Assembly (NCBI RefSeq): GCF_027580225.2
Contig: NC_073361.2
Span: forward strand, 23,516,001-23,580,000
Length of the DNA: 64,000 nucleotides
From: Misgurnus anguillicaudatus
Lineage: Eukaryota; Chordata; Actinopteri; Cypriniformes; Cobitidae
Reading direction: 5' to 3'
The notes beneath the pieces were generated by a model. The model saw only the letters and a program-made list of their open reading frames with translations, did no database searches and was not told the DNA's origin. How positions within the stretch are numbered: position 1 is the first letter of the stretch; the number at the start of each line of letters is the position of its first letter. Made by a program: the position numbers and the translations under genes. This document shows, piece by piece, positions 1-11,775 of the stretch.

Positions 1-65
1 TGTAAATTATTGTTAGAATGTGTGAAAGTATTTATAAATCTTAACAATCCTTTCCCTTTTTACAG

Positions 66-3000
66 CAAAGTGTTGTCTCACCTATAGCCAGCGAGAAATA
101 CCCTGTCGAAGACTGAAAGGCTACGATATCCAGGGCATCACTGGGAGATGTGACATGCCTGCAATTATGTATGTATTATTTTTATGCAAACCATGCTTTT
201 GCAATAATACATTATGTGTCTTCGACACCTTTACACAAGTTAGAAATGTATGAGTATGAACTGAGTTTATGATGATATATATATCAGCCATGACATTATG
301 ACCACCTGCCTAATATTGTGTAGGTCCCCCTTTTGCCATCATAGCAGCCCTGACCATTGAGCATTTTTCCTGCTTTTAACACATCATCAAAGTGTTTGTC
401 CTCAAAGTTGATGTGTTAGAAGCAGGAAAAATAGGCAAGCGTAAGGATCTGAGTGACTTTGACAAGTCTGCAGTGGTCAGTACCTATCAAATGTGATCCA
501 AGAAAGAAAAAGCAGTAAACAAGCGACAGGGTCATAAGTGGCCAAGGCTCATTGATGCACGTGTGGAGCGAAGGTTGGCCCGTGTTGTCCAATCCATCAG
601 ACAAGCTAGCTGAAATTGCTGAAAAAGTGAATTCTGATTCTGATAGAAATTCTAGTGGAATCCCGACAGGTTAGTGCTGTTTTTGTGGCAAAAGTGAATA
701 CATAATATTAGGCAAGTGGTCATAATGTTATAATATATTTACATACATTAAGAGTGGTATAAGTATTCTGCCCTAAAAAGACAAAAGACCTTAACTCGCT
801 AGAGTATGAAATGACTTTAAAGTTTAGACTTATAGTGAGTTTCAGTTGTCAGTTAATTCCTTTTTTATTTTTATTTTATCAAAAAAACATAAAATTGACT
901 CAAGATACTAATGCAAATAATAAAGGAGGTCTTGAATGAAGTAATTTTTGACCAAAAACGAAGGGAAATTAAATTGTAATAAAATAAATATGTTTTTCCT
1001 AATATTTCCATTTCCAAAGATATTTTGGAGCTTGCAAGTTAGATTGTAAAAAGTGAAAGTTGGATATACTTAAACAATTGCTTCAATTGGTAACACTTTA
1101 AAAAACGTAGTTTTTCCAACTAAGATTTTCTCACTTTAAATAAAAAATAAAATAAAAAATACTTTAACACCTAAAACATTTAAGCTTTTCCAACTGTCCA
1201 ACTGTAAAGTGAGAAAATTTAAGTTGAAAAAAATTTTTAGGTGTTACCAATTGAAGTGAATCCAACTTTCACTTTTTACAAGTGGATCCTGAGTGAGTGT
1301 GAAACCTAGACTTAGAAAATGCTCATTTTTTTCAACCCAGTGTTGGGTCAAGTGGGATTGACTACACTGTAAAAAAAATCCGTAGAAATTGCAGCTGAGT
1401 TGCCAGTAACTTGCCGTGGATTTGGATTTATGTTTTTTACTGGCAACATTTTGTTAAAAGTTGAATGAACATTGAACATTTGCAAGTCTTTGTCTTTACA
1501 GAGTAAAACTAAAAAAGCTGCATCAAGCAAAACATTCTGGGAAATAAAATCTGAAGCAAAAAACAGAAAATGGTTGATCATGACTTCTAGTTCCCAGAAT
1601 GCTTTGCATGCGGCTGTTATTGTATAGTTTTATTCTGTAGAGATAAAGACTTGTTAATATTTAAAATTTATTAAACTTTGAACAAACTCTTGCCAGCAAA
1701 CAACACCAACTCAAATCCACGGTAAATTACCGGCAACTCAGCTGCAATAACATTAGCCTCTTTCACACAGTAATTCTGGTAAATTACCATGAATTTACCA
1801 GAATGAATTTACCAGTAAATAAAAAAATGTGCTGTTCACACACGCAGTGGCGTTCCGTTATTTTACCAGTAAGACATCATTCACACATCAGTATCAAAAT
1901 ACCGGTAAATTCGTTGAGAAAGCGGAAGTACCTGTAGCACGCGGCGAGCTCAGTGTTGTATTTGTAAACAATCCACGTCGTTCATAACCACGGCCCGTAT
2001 TTTGTTGTTTTCACAAAATTTTCGTTCACACACAATGCTTACCGGTAAATTACTGGTAATCTTACAACCTGTCTTACTGGTAAATTGGGAGCACTGATTT
2101 ACCGGAAAGGTTCTGTTCACACATGACATGTTAACGGCAATTTACCAGTAAATTACCAGTAAAGACTGTATGTGTGAAAGGGACTATTGTAAGTTCTACG
2201 GAATTTTTTTAAAGTGTATTGCTTGGTTTTAACCAAAAAGGCTGGGTCGTTTTAGTTCATTGTTGGGTCAAATCAGGGCCTTAAACCAGATTTTTTTCCC
2301 CAATTGGTTCGTTCCGAACAAAAACAGTATTTTAACGTTTCCGGTTTTCGGTTCAACCCTAAAATGGATGTTCCTTAACCGGTTAGAACCAAAAAATAAA
2401 GTTCCCGAACCGCTTAATAACGTTCCATGTCAGCTGTGGGACGTACAAATAAGCAGGCTGATCAGGACATTAAACTTAAATTATTAGGCTATATAATTTT
2501 CCTTAAGTCTCTATCTTGTCATCAAACATTTAAAAAGGCTACATTATTTAAGCGGCATAAATGTAATTCTGACATGCCTACCTTTGTTTCAGCATTATAT
2601 GATAAGGACAATTTCTGCCATATCATTTATTGGCAAACAACCTAAACAAATGTTTTTTATTCGAAAAAGAATACTGTGGTATTTCGAGATCATTTTGTTT
2701 GAATGTGTCCTGTCAAGAACAGAAAGAATGTTCGCTTTCTTTTTGAAACACGTCTCTCCGTGTATGCACTTTTGAGTGCACTTAAACACGCGCACACAGA
2801 CAGGAGAAGGACGAATTCCAAATGGCTTGTTTTTCAGTGCCTTATTCGCCAAATGTATTTTAATGGACTACAGTATGACAGACAGTAGTGCAACTCTCTC
2901 TCAAGTTTACACATCAAGAGTTCTGATCTTTGAAGGGCATAGGGATAATCACGTTTGATTGGAGTCTGACCGGACACATTCAACCGCATGTCTGTGTGTA

Positions 3001-4185
3001 CAGAAAATTGCTCACTTTAGCGCCTTTTTGTGGTTAAATTGTGTAAAATCACTTAAGTGTTAACATTTGCAAGCTTTTGAAACACGTGCAAATGATCAAC
3101 TTTTACCATATTCAAATTTGCGTATTAATCCACGAATCGCAAGCGAGGGAAGAAGGGTCATGATCTGTACGGATCATGGATCAACTGCGATCCGTTACAC
3201 CACTAATTAGAATTAAAAAAAACAAATGTTTTGAGATACTTGGACGATATTTATCTCTTATGATTGAGCTTTAGAGACTTGGGCTTGAGTAGGTAGGCCT
3301 CCCTGCTGGTGGCAAGCTTCTTATTTCTCCGATGAGTCAACGACGACCGGAAGTGAACTTCACAGAGCATTGCACAGAAATCTTGTCGAAGAACGAAAAC
3401 AATAATAACGATATTAACTGGTTACCATTATTTTAAATAAACAATTCTGTTCCGGAACATATATTTTTTGAAAGTTTAGTTTTGTTTCTATTCCTTGCAA
3501 AACATCAAAAGTTTCTGGTTTTCGTACCGTGAACCGGTTCAAAGCCTTAGGTCAAATATAAATATTTCCTGGGTTAATTGAACCCAACAGCTGAGTTTGT
3601 CTCTTTTTGATCCAACACTTATATTAAAACAAACCAGCATTTTTAGAGCAGCGTTTCCCAACCCTGTTCCTGAAGTTCCAACAATGCTCATTTTGGATGT
3701 CTCCCAAATCTGACTTCATTAGTTCCCATCTTCTAGGATTTAGGTGTGTTTGAATAGGAAACTTGCTATGCTAACTTTTTACTGTAGTTAAAATGTGACT
3801 ACTGTGATTCAGCTTAACAATAGCATATGTTTGTATGTTTTGTGGGCATGGCACATACAGTAACAGTGCTGTTTATGATTTTGTTCCCTGGTATTATAAA
3901 GATAAGGTTGCTGATCATGTTGTTTCTAGCTAAAAGGTTGAATAAATTTTATGTCATTACAGCTTTCACAGACTGGGGGGAAAATTAGTATGCGCAGACC
4001 CGGCTGAACGTTGGACTCAAGAAAGAGTCAAATGCCTGAAGTATGTGAAAGTAACTTATTAATCACTAACATGAAGAAATGTTGAAGTACCACATTTTCT
4101 TTTTAATGTTACTGACAAAATAATTCCTCTTTCGTTTAGGTTGCGGGCAGCAGAAATGAAGACTGGCAAAACCTATTTGGTGTGA
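66..4185 (+). CDS. CC chemokine, CCL19/20/21-like (5' partial; 3 exons)
   Basis: Secreted chemoattractant ligand for a G-protein-coupled chemokine receptor. Exons 66-168, 3963-4040 and 4140-4185 join in phase (2/1 and 2/1) with AG acceptors and GTATGT donors, and the stop is TGA at 4183-4185. The first exon starts in phase 1, so the signal-peptide exon lies left of the window. The reading holds the CC pair (KCCLTYSQRE), then GRCDMPAIIF and KLVCADPAERW, which give the third and fourth conserved chemokine cysteines, the usual PAIIF strand and a C-terminal helix start. Two extra cysteines (IPCRRL and RVKCLK) make six, as in CC chemokines with a third disulfide. The tail after the last cysteine is short and basic (about 16 residues). 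Sequence feel is closest to CCL19/20/21, but the orthologue is not assigned. The 3.8-kb intron is filled with transposons. Confidence 0.85.
285..732. mobile_element. Tc1/mariner-like element, internally deleted remnant
   Basis: The ends are inverted: ACATTATGACCACCTGCC near 293 and GGCAAGTGGTCATAATGT at about 711-728. Between them is degenerate sequence of the start of a Tc1-type transposase gene (for example GGCAAGCGTAAGGATCTGAG at 434 and GGCCAAGGCTCATTGATGCA at 540) with frame breaks. Most of the transposase is deleted. It sits in the first chemokine intron seen here. Confidence 0.75.
1044..1281. mobile_element. Palindromic MITE
   Basis: The left arm begins TTGTAAAAAGTGAAAGTTGG and the right arm ends with its exact reverse complement. 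The arms are about 90 bases each with an AT-rich centre and carry matching blocks (AATTGGTAACAC and GTGTTACCAATT). There is no coding capacity. Confidence 0.75.
1365..2216. mobile_element. TA-flanked palindromic element, itself interrupted
   Basis: It starts CACTGTAAAAAAAATCCGTA after TA and ends TACGGAATTTTTTTAAAGTG before TA. Subterminal blocks also match in inverted orientation: GCAGCTGAGTTGCCAGTAAC on the left and CCGGCAACTCAGCTGCAAT on the right. A second element (1757-2182) lies inside the right arm. A related fragment occurs at about 55407. Confidence 0.65.
1757..2182. mobile_element. CTTTCACAC-ended palindromic MITE, nested
   Basis: The ends are CCTCTTTCACACAGT and ACTGTATGTGTGAAAGGG, with GGTAAATTACC-type repeats throughout. 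It splits the right arm of the 1365-2216 element. No clean target duplication could be read. Confidence 0.65.
2274..3549. mobile_element. Non-autonomous hAT-like element with 8-bp target duplication
   Basis: GGTCAAAT occurs at 2266-2273 and again at 3550-3557, exactly flanking the element. The terminal inverted repeats are imperfect (CAGGGCCTTAAACC against TAAGGCTTTGAACC). It is 1276 bases long, and the short open frames in it resemble no transposase, so it is read as non-autonomous. It is inserted in an older repeat. Confidence 0.8.
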
Positions 4186-4599
4186 CAGTGCAAAAATAGG
4201 CCAGAAGATGTTTTATGATATTATAAAGTCTTATATTTTTGTACTAGCCTTAAGAAAACTTATATTACTAGTTTTATTCGTACTTTCTTGTGCATTTCTG
4301 GGGGGAAAATATCTGAATATTTTACTTAACTTCAGATAAGTTATCATGGGCTTACCTCAATAATTATAAATATTAATAATAATAAATCAAATGTTTCCTA
4401 TGTTTTACAATGAATGGATTTAAATCTATATGTTTAATATACTGTAAGATGATTTTACAGGCCACGGTTTCTGTAAATTGAACGTTGAGCTTATGTTCTT
4501 ATGTGAAGTATGTTCTCTTTTGTGGAACGGCTGCCCTCTTCTGTTCATGCCAGCGGGACAAGCCAAGTGTTTTTCCCCTCTGAATATAATTAAATATTT

Positions 4600-4670
4600 A
4601 ATAAAATGGCATTAATAAATTATTAAATAACCTTTTGCTGTTACGCTTTGCTGTTGTATTTTCAAATAAA
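4600..4670 (+). terminator. Poly(A) signals of the chemokine gene
   Basis: Two AATAAA hexamers (4600-4605 and 4665-4670) lie about 415-485 bases after the chemokine stop codon in AT-rich DNA. They are the first hexamers downstream in a plausible 3' UTR. Cleavage is inferred, not seen. Confidence 0.5.
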
Positions 4671-4699
4671 AGTCCTTCATTTCAATTCTCATTGTAATG

Positions 4700-5925
4700 A
4701 ACGAACCCAGCACTAGTGTTTTCTTTTTTCTGTAATTTGATCAAGATATTTTCACTTCAATAAACAAAAGACTATAATTTAAGGAAACACAATCTTTAAG
4801 AGGCCTTGAAAACCATTAGAGCAGCAAAGCCTTTGGAGACTACTAACAAAAATCTGTAGTAGAAAATACTGCTTTCAATTGATAACAAAGATCATCATGG
4901 AAAAGTTACCCATAAAAAAAAACCCATTAAACTTCTTACCCTAAGTAGGCAATGCACATTTTAAAAGTTTTAAAATAACTTAATGAATGGAGTATCAAAA
5001 GATCTGATACGTGTGAATATGCACATTTACAGTTCCCATGAATTTTCATGTTCCCACATGTACCAAAGACTTCTGCACTTGTTGCATAGCGTGACTGGGG
5101 GGAATTAATTTTTTACTTCCTTCTAGGTTTTGTCTGTTTTTTTCTCTCTCTCTCCCACTTCGGATTTTACCTTCAACTCAAACAACAAGGTAAGTTCATG
5201 GTTAAGTATTTTGGCTACATAATAATTAGACATAGCTGTTCAAACTGAATTCTTTTTAAGGCCACAGAATGTGTAAGTGTGTGCATATTACAAACAGCAA
5301 CTTTGTGATCTACCAAAGTATCTTCCACTACTAGCACAGGGTGGCTTATAAATTAATAAGCAGATATGGCAACACTATCTGCATGCATGCAAGAAATAGT
5401 GACTTTTAACATGTGTGTATATCAGAATAAACATGCAGAAAATGTTGATAAAAATGGCAGTTGACTTTGAGAGAAAATAAGGAAGTCAAAAAACACTCCA
5501 TAGTCACTGTGCTGGTACCCTTTCAAAAATACTCTTTTGAACGCAGAGTTCATATTAGTACCTTATTTGGTACAAACTTTATTGGTTAACTTTAAAGGTT
5601 AAAGTTAAATGGAAATCCATGAAAAGGTAAGCAATTATATTGAGGTAATATACACACAAAAATCTGTCAAAATATCATCAATTTTAAACCAACGGTTTAC
5701 CCAACTATTAAAACAACCCATTTAGTGTATTGTATCTAGTAGGTTTACTATTGATAAAAACAGTAAATACTAAAATATTTTTTCATGAGGGAATAAAGGG
5801 GTAAGAAGAATAAAGATTTGGATATGAGGCTTAAGATACCGGATTTATATACAATACATATAAGGCTACGTGCAAGGATTTAGATATAATTTCAAAGAAG
5901 ACTCCATAACAGCCCACATGTATAT
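4700..5925. other. Intergenic, no gene recognised
   Basis: AT-rich sequence without a convincing exon. A splice-donor-like AACAACAAG/GTAAGT at 5182-5196 follows a pyrimidine-rich stretch and could be a non-coding exon, but nothing confirms it. Around 5510-5620 there is a degenerate GGTACCTTT-type repeat related to that at 34524-34955. Confidence 0.4.
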
Positions 5926-6170
5926 ACTGTAGTATACTTTAATATTTACTATAGTAAACTTTAATTAATTGTAGGTTACTGTAGTATATTAATTACTACA
6001 CGTGTATGCTACATAATTCTGTATTAACTATAGTAAACTGTGTACTACAATAAACTATAGTAAATACCTTAATTTTTTACTATCGTGAGGTTTAAAAACT
6101 ATAGTATCTATGAATTGTATTGCATTTTGTAGTAAATACTGAAGTGTAATACAGTGTTGTTCATGTGGGA
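5925..6170. repeat. TACTATAGTAAA-rich repeat
   Basis: Many short inverted blocks of the type ACTGTAGTATACTT and ACTATAGTAAACT. A similar block is found at 27150-27310. A short GAA run follows at 6217-6232. Confidence 0.5.
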
Positions 6171-6174
6171 GCAC

Positions 6175-6364
6175 AGTAGGTGGCGATGTGCCCACAGAAT
6201 GCAACGGGCAAAAAAATGAAGAAGAAGAAGAAGTGTGTGCGTGCAGATCATTACCACTGGTGTGGCTGATCACTACCGCGTGTGGTTAAAGCAATAACTT
6301 CACTTTAATACTTGCTGAAAAATAAGAAATACTTATTGAAAGGAGTTGTTTTCTTGTTTGAATG
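6175..6364 (+). promoter_or_regulatory. Candidate 5' non-coding first exon/promoter of tfr1
   Basis: A strong donor (GAATG/GTAAGTAAAC, donor at 6365) ends a stretch without repeats, and the following 1 kb is the least repetitive part upstream of tfr1. The first coding exon of tfr1 has its own acceptor (TTTCAG, 12298-12303), so at least one upstream non-coding exon must exist. This is one possible location, not established. Confidence 0.2.
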
Positions 6365-7860
6365 GTAAGTAAACGATTCCTCAGTATGCAAGTGTATTTG
6401 ATATTTTGTAAATAAGTACCGTTATTTGTAGGACGGTTTAATCTGACAGATCAATGAGGATGTCAAGCAGTGCAGATCTGTCCCATGAAGCGGACATTTA
6501 ATACGGGTTGTTTTGTATTTAAATGTAGAAATAAGGCGAGATAACGTTAACTGTTAAACGTGCAAGTTTATAGTTTAAGATATGTCACCTTTCTAGTGGT
6601 TAATGTACGTGCCCATTGCATTTTTCTTTAAATTGTTCAGTTGTTTTGATATTACAGCAGTCATGTTAAGGTCTACTTTAAGTATTAGAAATTAATTATT
6701 AGTATTTTCTGACTTTTTGTTGCTGGTTGATGCTTTCCTTATCACAAAAAGTATAGATTAAATGTAACGTTATTCATACAGCATCGTGCTTGCACGTGCA
6801 CGCAAGCAGGAAGTACTGATAATCTTTGACCTTTAGGTGATGTCATCCGATAAACGGCATTATTTTATTTTTATATAGTTTACTTTAGTTAATAGATAAT
6901 CTATTATAAGACTATTATAATGATTCTTAACATTTATAACTTTTATAATAGTTTGTCATCGTTAGTGACAGCTGCATGTTTTGTAATATCACTTCCGTTC
7001 CCGGTTGACCTTGTAAATTTATTAACATTTTAAATGAAATCTTCCATTTGTAAAAGTGGATTTAGTACTATGCAAGTAGTTCTAATCAGATTTACAATAG
7101 AAATCATTATGCAGCAACATTCCTGATTCCTGAATTGAATGTCTCATGACTCACATGTCTTAAGTATACTCCTGTCATCACACCACAGTGACCACACTCT
7201 TTAGTGTGATACTCCATGGTGCTTTGGCTATGCTTTGTGGGCTAACATGTCCATGCATTCAAGTCTAGTTGGGAAAATCTGGAACGTGTCACGGTCCAGT
7301 GTATAAAATCATAATTATAATTCATTCGTATTTAATTTCCTACAGCACGTTCTTGATCTTTTTTTAACAATGTCGGTTGAGGTGTCGTTTCACTGAATAT
7401 GGCAGTTAAAAATAGGCTAACATAAAGCTTGGGTGTACAATTACGTTATGCCTTTGGAAAGTCTTATCAGTATGGGTTGGGCTTAATTCGGCAGTAATAT
7501 GTTCATGTACAAATGTCCTGACTCGTATAAATGTAGAAATGTCCTGACTCGTTCATCTTGTGTTTTCTCCAGCAAGTCTTAACTGATATTCTTTGTCTTC
7601 TCTGTCCTGAAATTGGATGCTGTTTAGTGTTGTAAAAAAAGGCGCCAATTGTGGTTTCCGGAAAGCGTACTGTAACCAGATGCAGCCACTTCCTTAAAAG
7701 CATGTGCTATTTATAACTTAGAACATTTACAGTTTTATGCACTAAGCCATGATTCAAACAAAAATTTAAAGCTATTGTGGTATTTTATTTTACATTTTAC
7801 TCCGGGAGGATAAAATGGACATTTCTGCTTAAAGCCTATTAACTTGTTTACAGGACTCCA
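6365..7860. other. Non-repetitive stretch, no gene recognised
   Basis: If the candidate first exon is right, this is tfr1 intron 1. No open frame with recognisable protein content, no RNA gene and no inverted-repeat element is visible. Confidence 0.4.
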
Positions 7861-7861
7861 T

Positions 7862-8165
7862 ACTAACTTTTTTCATTAGGAGCACAGTGGCCCCCAACTA
7901 AACATTTTAGGGGCGCAACCAGAAAATTTAGGGGCACACACCGTCAATCAACATGCTAACCAAATATTATCATTTCTACTAATTTCCACTGTATTACTAA
8001 TAAATACTTTAATGATAAATGCAGAAAGTACAATGTGCGGTTTCAAATTCAGGTGTCATATCACAAAAAAAGCTAAAATTAACTGGTCGCACATCTGCGC
8101 CTGGATGTAAAATTCAGTGGCACACTCTCAAATTTTGGTGGCAAAATACTTGCTGCTGAAATTAA
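7862..8165. mobile_element. Degenerate hAT-type fragment
   Basis: Blocks such as TTAGGAGCACAGTGGC, AGGGGCGCAACCAG and GGGGCACACACCGTCAATCA resemble, in diverged form, the left part of the neighbouring 8263-9041 element. No termini or target duplication are seen. Confidence 0.4.
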
Positions 8166-8262
8166 ATTTAATTATATTGACATTTTCAATAAACACACGT
8201 GCATTCCCCCCCAAAATTGTTTGGGTTCATTTAAATGCAGTCTTACTTTGATTATGCTTAAT

Positions 8263-9041
8263 CAGGGCTCAAAATTAACTTTTTTATTTGGTAGCACTGG
8301 TGCTCCCCACTTTAAAGAGTTAGGAGCACCAGCAAAAATTAAAAAAATTAAACTCCACAAAAAATAAACTCCACAACTGGGCTTTACACATCCTATGGCC
8401 AGGATTTGAAGTTTAGTCTTTCTTGTTGCATAGGCTCCTAAATTGTCATGACACGTCTTGTGTTTTTGGCACTTTCGCCATGTTTAAGCAAGGTCTCGCG
8501 CTTAAAATATGTGGATTCTGCCACCAACGCTGTTTTACCTGCAACCTCCGTTTCACAGTAAACGCAGTAACATCGAGCCATTTTCATAGCGGAGCCACTT
8601 GTAATCTTTAAGCCACTCTCTGCGAAAGGTTTAACGTTAAGCCTTATTTTCCGGTGAAGTTGCATTTAAATCCGGACCGTCGTTATGAATTAATACAGTA
8701 GTAACATTGGCTGTAGTTGGCTCGTTCTCTTCTTACTCGTTTTTTTCACATTTTCGCGCTTTGCGTACCAACGTAGCACGGCAACAAGAAATGATTGACA
8801 TTCATTTTAGCCAATCTGCGCTCTTCATTAAACGCGAGAACTTAATGGTGAAATTTGATTGGTTATGTAATATTGGAGAGAACGCTGAACCTGGAACAGC
8901 ACACAGCATACAAAATTTAAATCAAGTCACACCACAACAAAATAGGCAGTCGCAAAAATGATCCCAAATATTTTTTAAGATCACACAGATTAAATTTCGG
9001 TCGCATATGCGACCAAAACTGTCGCAAATTTCGAGCCCTGC
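8263..9041. mobile_element. Non-autonomous hAT-like element with 8-bp target duplication
   Basis: TGCTTAAT at 8255-8262 is repeated at 9042-9049. The ends are CAGGGCTCAAAATT and AATTTCGAGCCCTG, an inverted repeat. The interior has inverted CpG-rich blocks and no transposase frame. Confidence 0.85.
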
Positions 9042-9503
9042 TGCTTAATAAACTGATAATGTGTATGGTCATGTAAACGTGTAAAACAGTTTGGGAAAAT
9101 TCAGATTGACACACATAGATTTCTGCCCATTTCCCCAATTTTGCATTACATGTAAGCGCTTTAACTTGCTTTTTTGTGGTTTTGTTCATGTGCGCATGTC
9201 TCCACATATAAAACAGAAACATTAAAAATGGGAGTAAGCGTAAAGTAACGCATAAAAGTTTGCTCTTGACAAAACTTATTACATTAACATGTTCTGCTGA
9301 CATGTGAGGACACACATTGTAGCTTTTCTAGGTCTGTCACAATGATTAAACAATTGTCTCATAATTGCAATTGTTTGACCTCATTGTGATGATTTCATTT
9401 CACCCCAATGATTGCACATCTCTCTAAAAATCACAAGGGGGAGCTGCTGTACCTGTATGAACGAGACTGTATCAGATGGCGCTTCTTAAATGACATTATA
9501 ACG

Positions 9504-10472
9504 TAGGGCTGGGCGATTTGACCTAAAATCAAAACCTCGGTTAATCTAACATGTGACATCGGTTACGATTAATAAACGATTATTTTTTTGCCTCATAGTT
9601 CACTGACAAGGTTGGAAAGTTTAGGGCACACCTTAAATCAGCCTGCAATGCAATTATTCACATTTTTCCCAAAATAACTGCATTACTGAAAAATATTAAA
9701 TAGACTTAACTCTATGCAGATGTTGCATGTCATCATTATGTACAATTGATGAAACTTTCAGAATGGGAAGTTATGAACCAAAGAATCATACAACCCCCAT
9801 GACTAATTATAGACATAAGATACATACATAATAAGTTGTATCCAGATAGCATATTGTAATGAGATGAGTAGGGCAAAATACATACTTGGACTGTATCCTT
9901 TACACGTTTCTTGTATTCAATCCATTTTTTCTTAACTGGGCAACGATGTCTAAGCCATTTATTCTCATCTGTAATGCTTTTGGTGTTAATGTAGACTAGA
10001 AGTTCTCCCGTTCTCTCTCTCCGTCATCTCTGAAGTGTCTAATTAAACTCACGCGGGCGCGTCTTTTCGCGGTTTTGAGTGAGTGAGATGTGATGACATT
10101 ACCCGTGCTGCTTAGAGACCCATCGGTAGATTAAACTGAGCGCGTGTGCGGTAAAAACCCGACCGCGCATTCCGTATTTTTGTCACAGGTGCCTGCACAT
10201 TCGCGAGTACTTCTTAAAAAAAAAGTACTGTGCCTCTTTTGGGCACTAGATGATCCTGCTGCTCAGTTAAACAGTGTTTGAGTTCTCCTCCATGTTTCGC
10301 TGTGCCACTGACAGGACGGGGCGGAGTTACGCAACATCACACGCAGCAGTTTGTTTTTAAAGGGAAAGTATTAACAGAATTAAAAACCGAAATAACCGAC
10401 ATGATAAAATAATGTTGGTTAGAGGTTCTGAATTTCGGTTTCGGTTATTTTTCAATTAATCGCCCAGCCCTA
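9504..10472. mobile_element. Non-autonomous hAT-like element, GGGCTGGGCGAT family
   Basis: A perfect 8-bp target duplication TTATAACG lies at 9496-9503 and 10473-10480. Perfect 14-base terminal inverted repeats are TAGGGCTGGGCGAT and ATCGCCCAGCCCTA. There is no transposase. A relative with its own target duplication lies at 11364-11767. Confidence 0.9.
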
Positions 10473-10812
10473 TTATAACGCAAAGCCATTCAATACAGTG
10501 GAAAAAAACAGCATTTAAAGAAATGATGCATAGCTTTAATAAGCAATATAACAGCAATTCCAAATTTAGGGAAGTAAGGATCTGTAAGGAATTTATTTTT
10601 TTGCAGCCACTACAGACATGTGGTCCAGTACTAATATGACCTAAATAGGATTTGCTACTAGTTAAGGCGTGTTCTGGTATAGTCAGTATATTTTAATTGC
10701 ATTTTTATTTTCAGTTATTTTTCAGACACTTTGTGTTTTTTTTTCCTATTAAGAATTTTCAGTTTTTGAAAGATATATTCATTAAATAATTACTTAGAAA
10801 TATATTTCTGTC

Positions 10813-11345
10813 TAAATTCCATGGAAGGTTTCTAAAATTCCCAGAATTTTGCAACGCTACCTTGGACAGATTTCCCATGGACTTAAAGGCGGAGTCCATG
10901 ATGTTTGAAAGCCAATGTTGATATTTGAAATCACCTAAACAAACACGCCCCTACCCCAATAGAATCTGGACCTTCTGTTGATAGATCCGCCCCACACATA
11001 CGCAACCCGGCATTTGATTTGATTTGATTGGCTATAAGTGTGTTTTGGTAGTCGGCCCGTCTCCTTTTCCAAAGTGTTTTTTAAACATCGTGGACTCCGC
11101 CTTTAATGACTAGAACTATAGGTGGTGACTTCTCTGCCTGCGAGACACCTCCAAAATTATCTGTAAACAATTATTCCAATATGTTCCCATGTAGATTCCA
11201 TGGAAGGTTTCTAAAATTCCCCAAATTTTGCAATGCTACTTTTGAAAGATTTCCCACGGACTTATTGAATGACTAGGACTATAGGTGGTGACTTCCTTGC
11301 CTGCGAGAAACCTCCAAAATCATCTGTAGATTCCATGGAAGGAAT
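10813..11345 (+). repeat. Tandem duplication, one copy split by a MITE
   Basis: The block starting TTCCATGGAAGGTTTCTAAA and running through GACTATAGGTGGTGACTTC-like sequence to CCTCCAAAATCATCTGTA occurs twice, at about 10816-11163 and 11193-11326, and a third partial start lies at 11327. Copy 1 contains the MITE 10885-11104. Copy 2 keeps the uninterrupted site (GGACTTATTGAATGAC). Confidence 0.75.
10885..11104. mobile_element. MITE with AAAGGCGGAGTCCA ends (copy 1)
   Basis: The ends AAAGGCGGAGTCCATGATGT and CATCGTGGACTCCGCCTTT are inverted repeats. TTA on both sides fits a 3-bp target duplication. A second copy lies at 29017-29231 and shares internal blocks such as TTTGGTAGTCGGCCCG. Confidence 0.8.
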
Positions 11346-11363
11346 TTTCTGCGATGCCAGTTT

Positions 11364-11767
11364 TAGTGCTGGGCGATTTGGCCTAAAAATAAAATCTCCG
11401 ATTTTATTTTTTTTAATTCAACTTCCGATTTTTTCCGATCCCCCCCCCCCTCTTATTAAGAAAATCAATAAGTACAAATGGCAGACAACGTAACGCAAAT
11501 TTTGCTTTTATTTAATCAAAAGCAAGACAAATGTAACCCCAATTTATGAGATGATGAATAATAAATAAATAAACACCCTCTTGGAATCAAAGTCCCAGCT
11601 GTGTTTTACGTGTGCTATGATGTTGTTGATGTTGCTATAATAATGCTACGGAAGCCCCGGGCAGCCAAAAATGCGCCATTACAAAAAAATCGAATTACTT
11701 ATTTTTTAAATCGCCCACAACAAAAAATTCGAATTAATTCATTAAATCGATTTTTCGCCCAGGCCTA
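11364..11767. mobile_element. hAT-like element, GGGCGAT family, with 8-bp target duplication
   Basis: GCCAGTTT at 11356-11363 is repeated exactly at 11768-11775. The ends are TAGTGCTGGGCGATTTGG and TTTTTCGCCCAGGCCTA. It is related to 9504-10472 but diverged and shorter. Confidence 0.85.
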
Positions 11768-11775
11768 GCCAGTTT

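Larger units (their letters stand above)
1315..3645. mobile_element. Outer element of a nested stack (GTTGGGT family)
   Basis: Short blocks with CAACCCAGTGTTGGGTCAA at the left, TGGGTCGTTTTAGTTCATTG in the middle and TTGAACCCAACAG with AAACCAGCATTTTTAGAG at the right appear to be one element. It has been split by two later insertions, at 1365-2216 and 2274-3549. Related short copies occur near 31440 and 59700. The exact ends are uncertain. Confidence 0.4.

Noticed and set aside
5182..5196. Possible tfr1 first-exon donor at AACAACAAG/GTAAGT
   Set aside because: A good donor by itself, but no promoter or transcript evidence; the candidate at 6365 is equally unsupported, so only that one is listed and at low confidence.
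8917..9315. 132-codon minus-strand frame
   Set aside because: It spans the end of a hAT element and unrelated flank, with no recognisable protein content.
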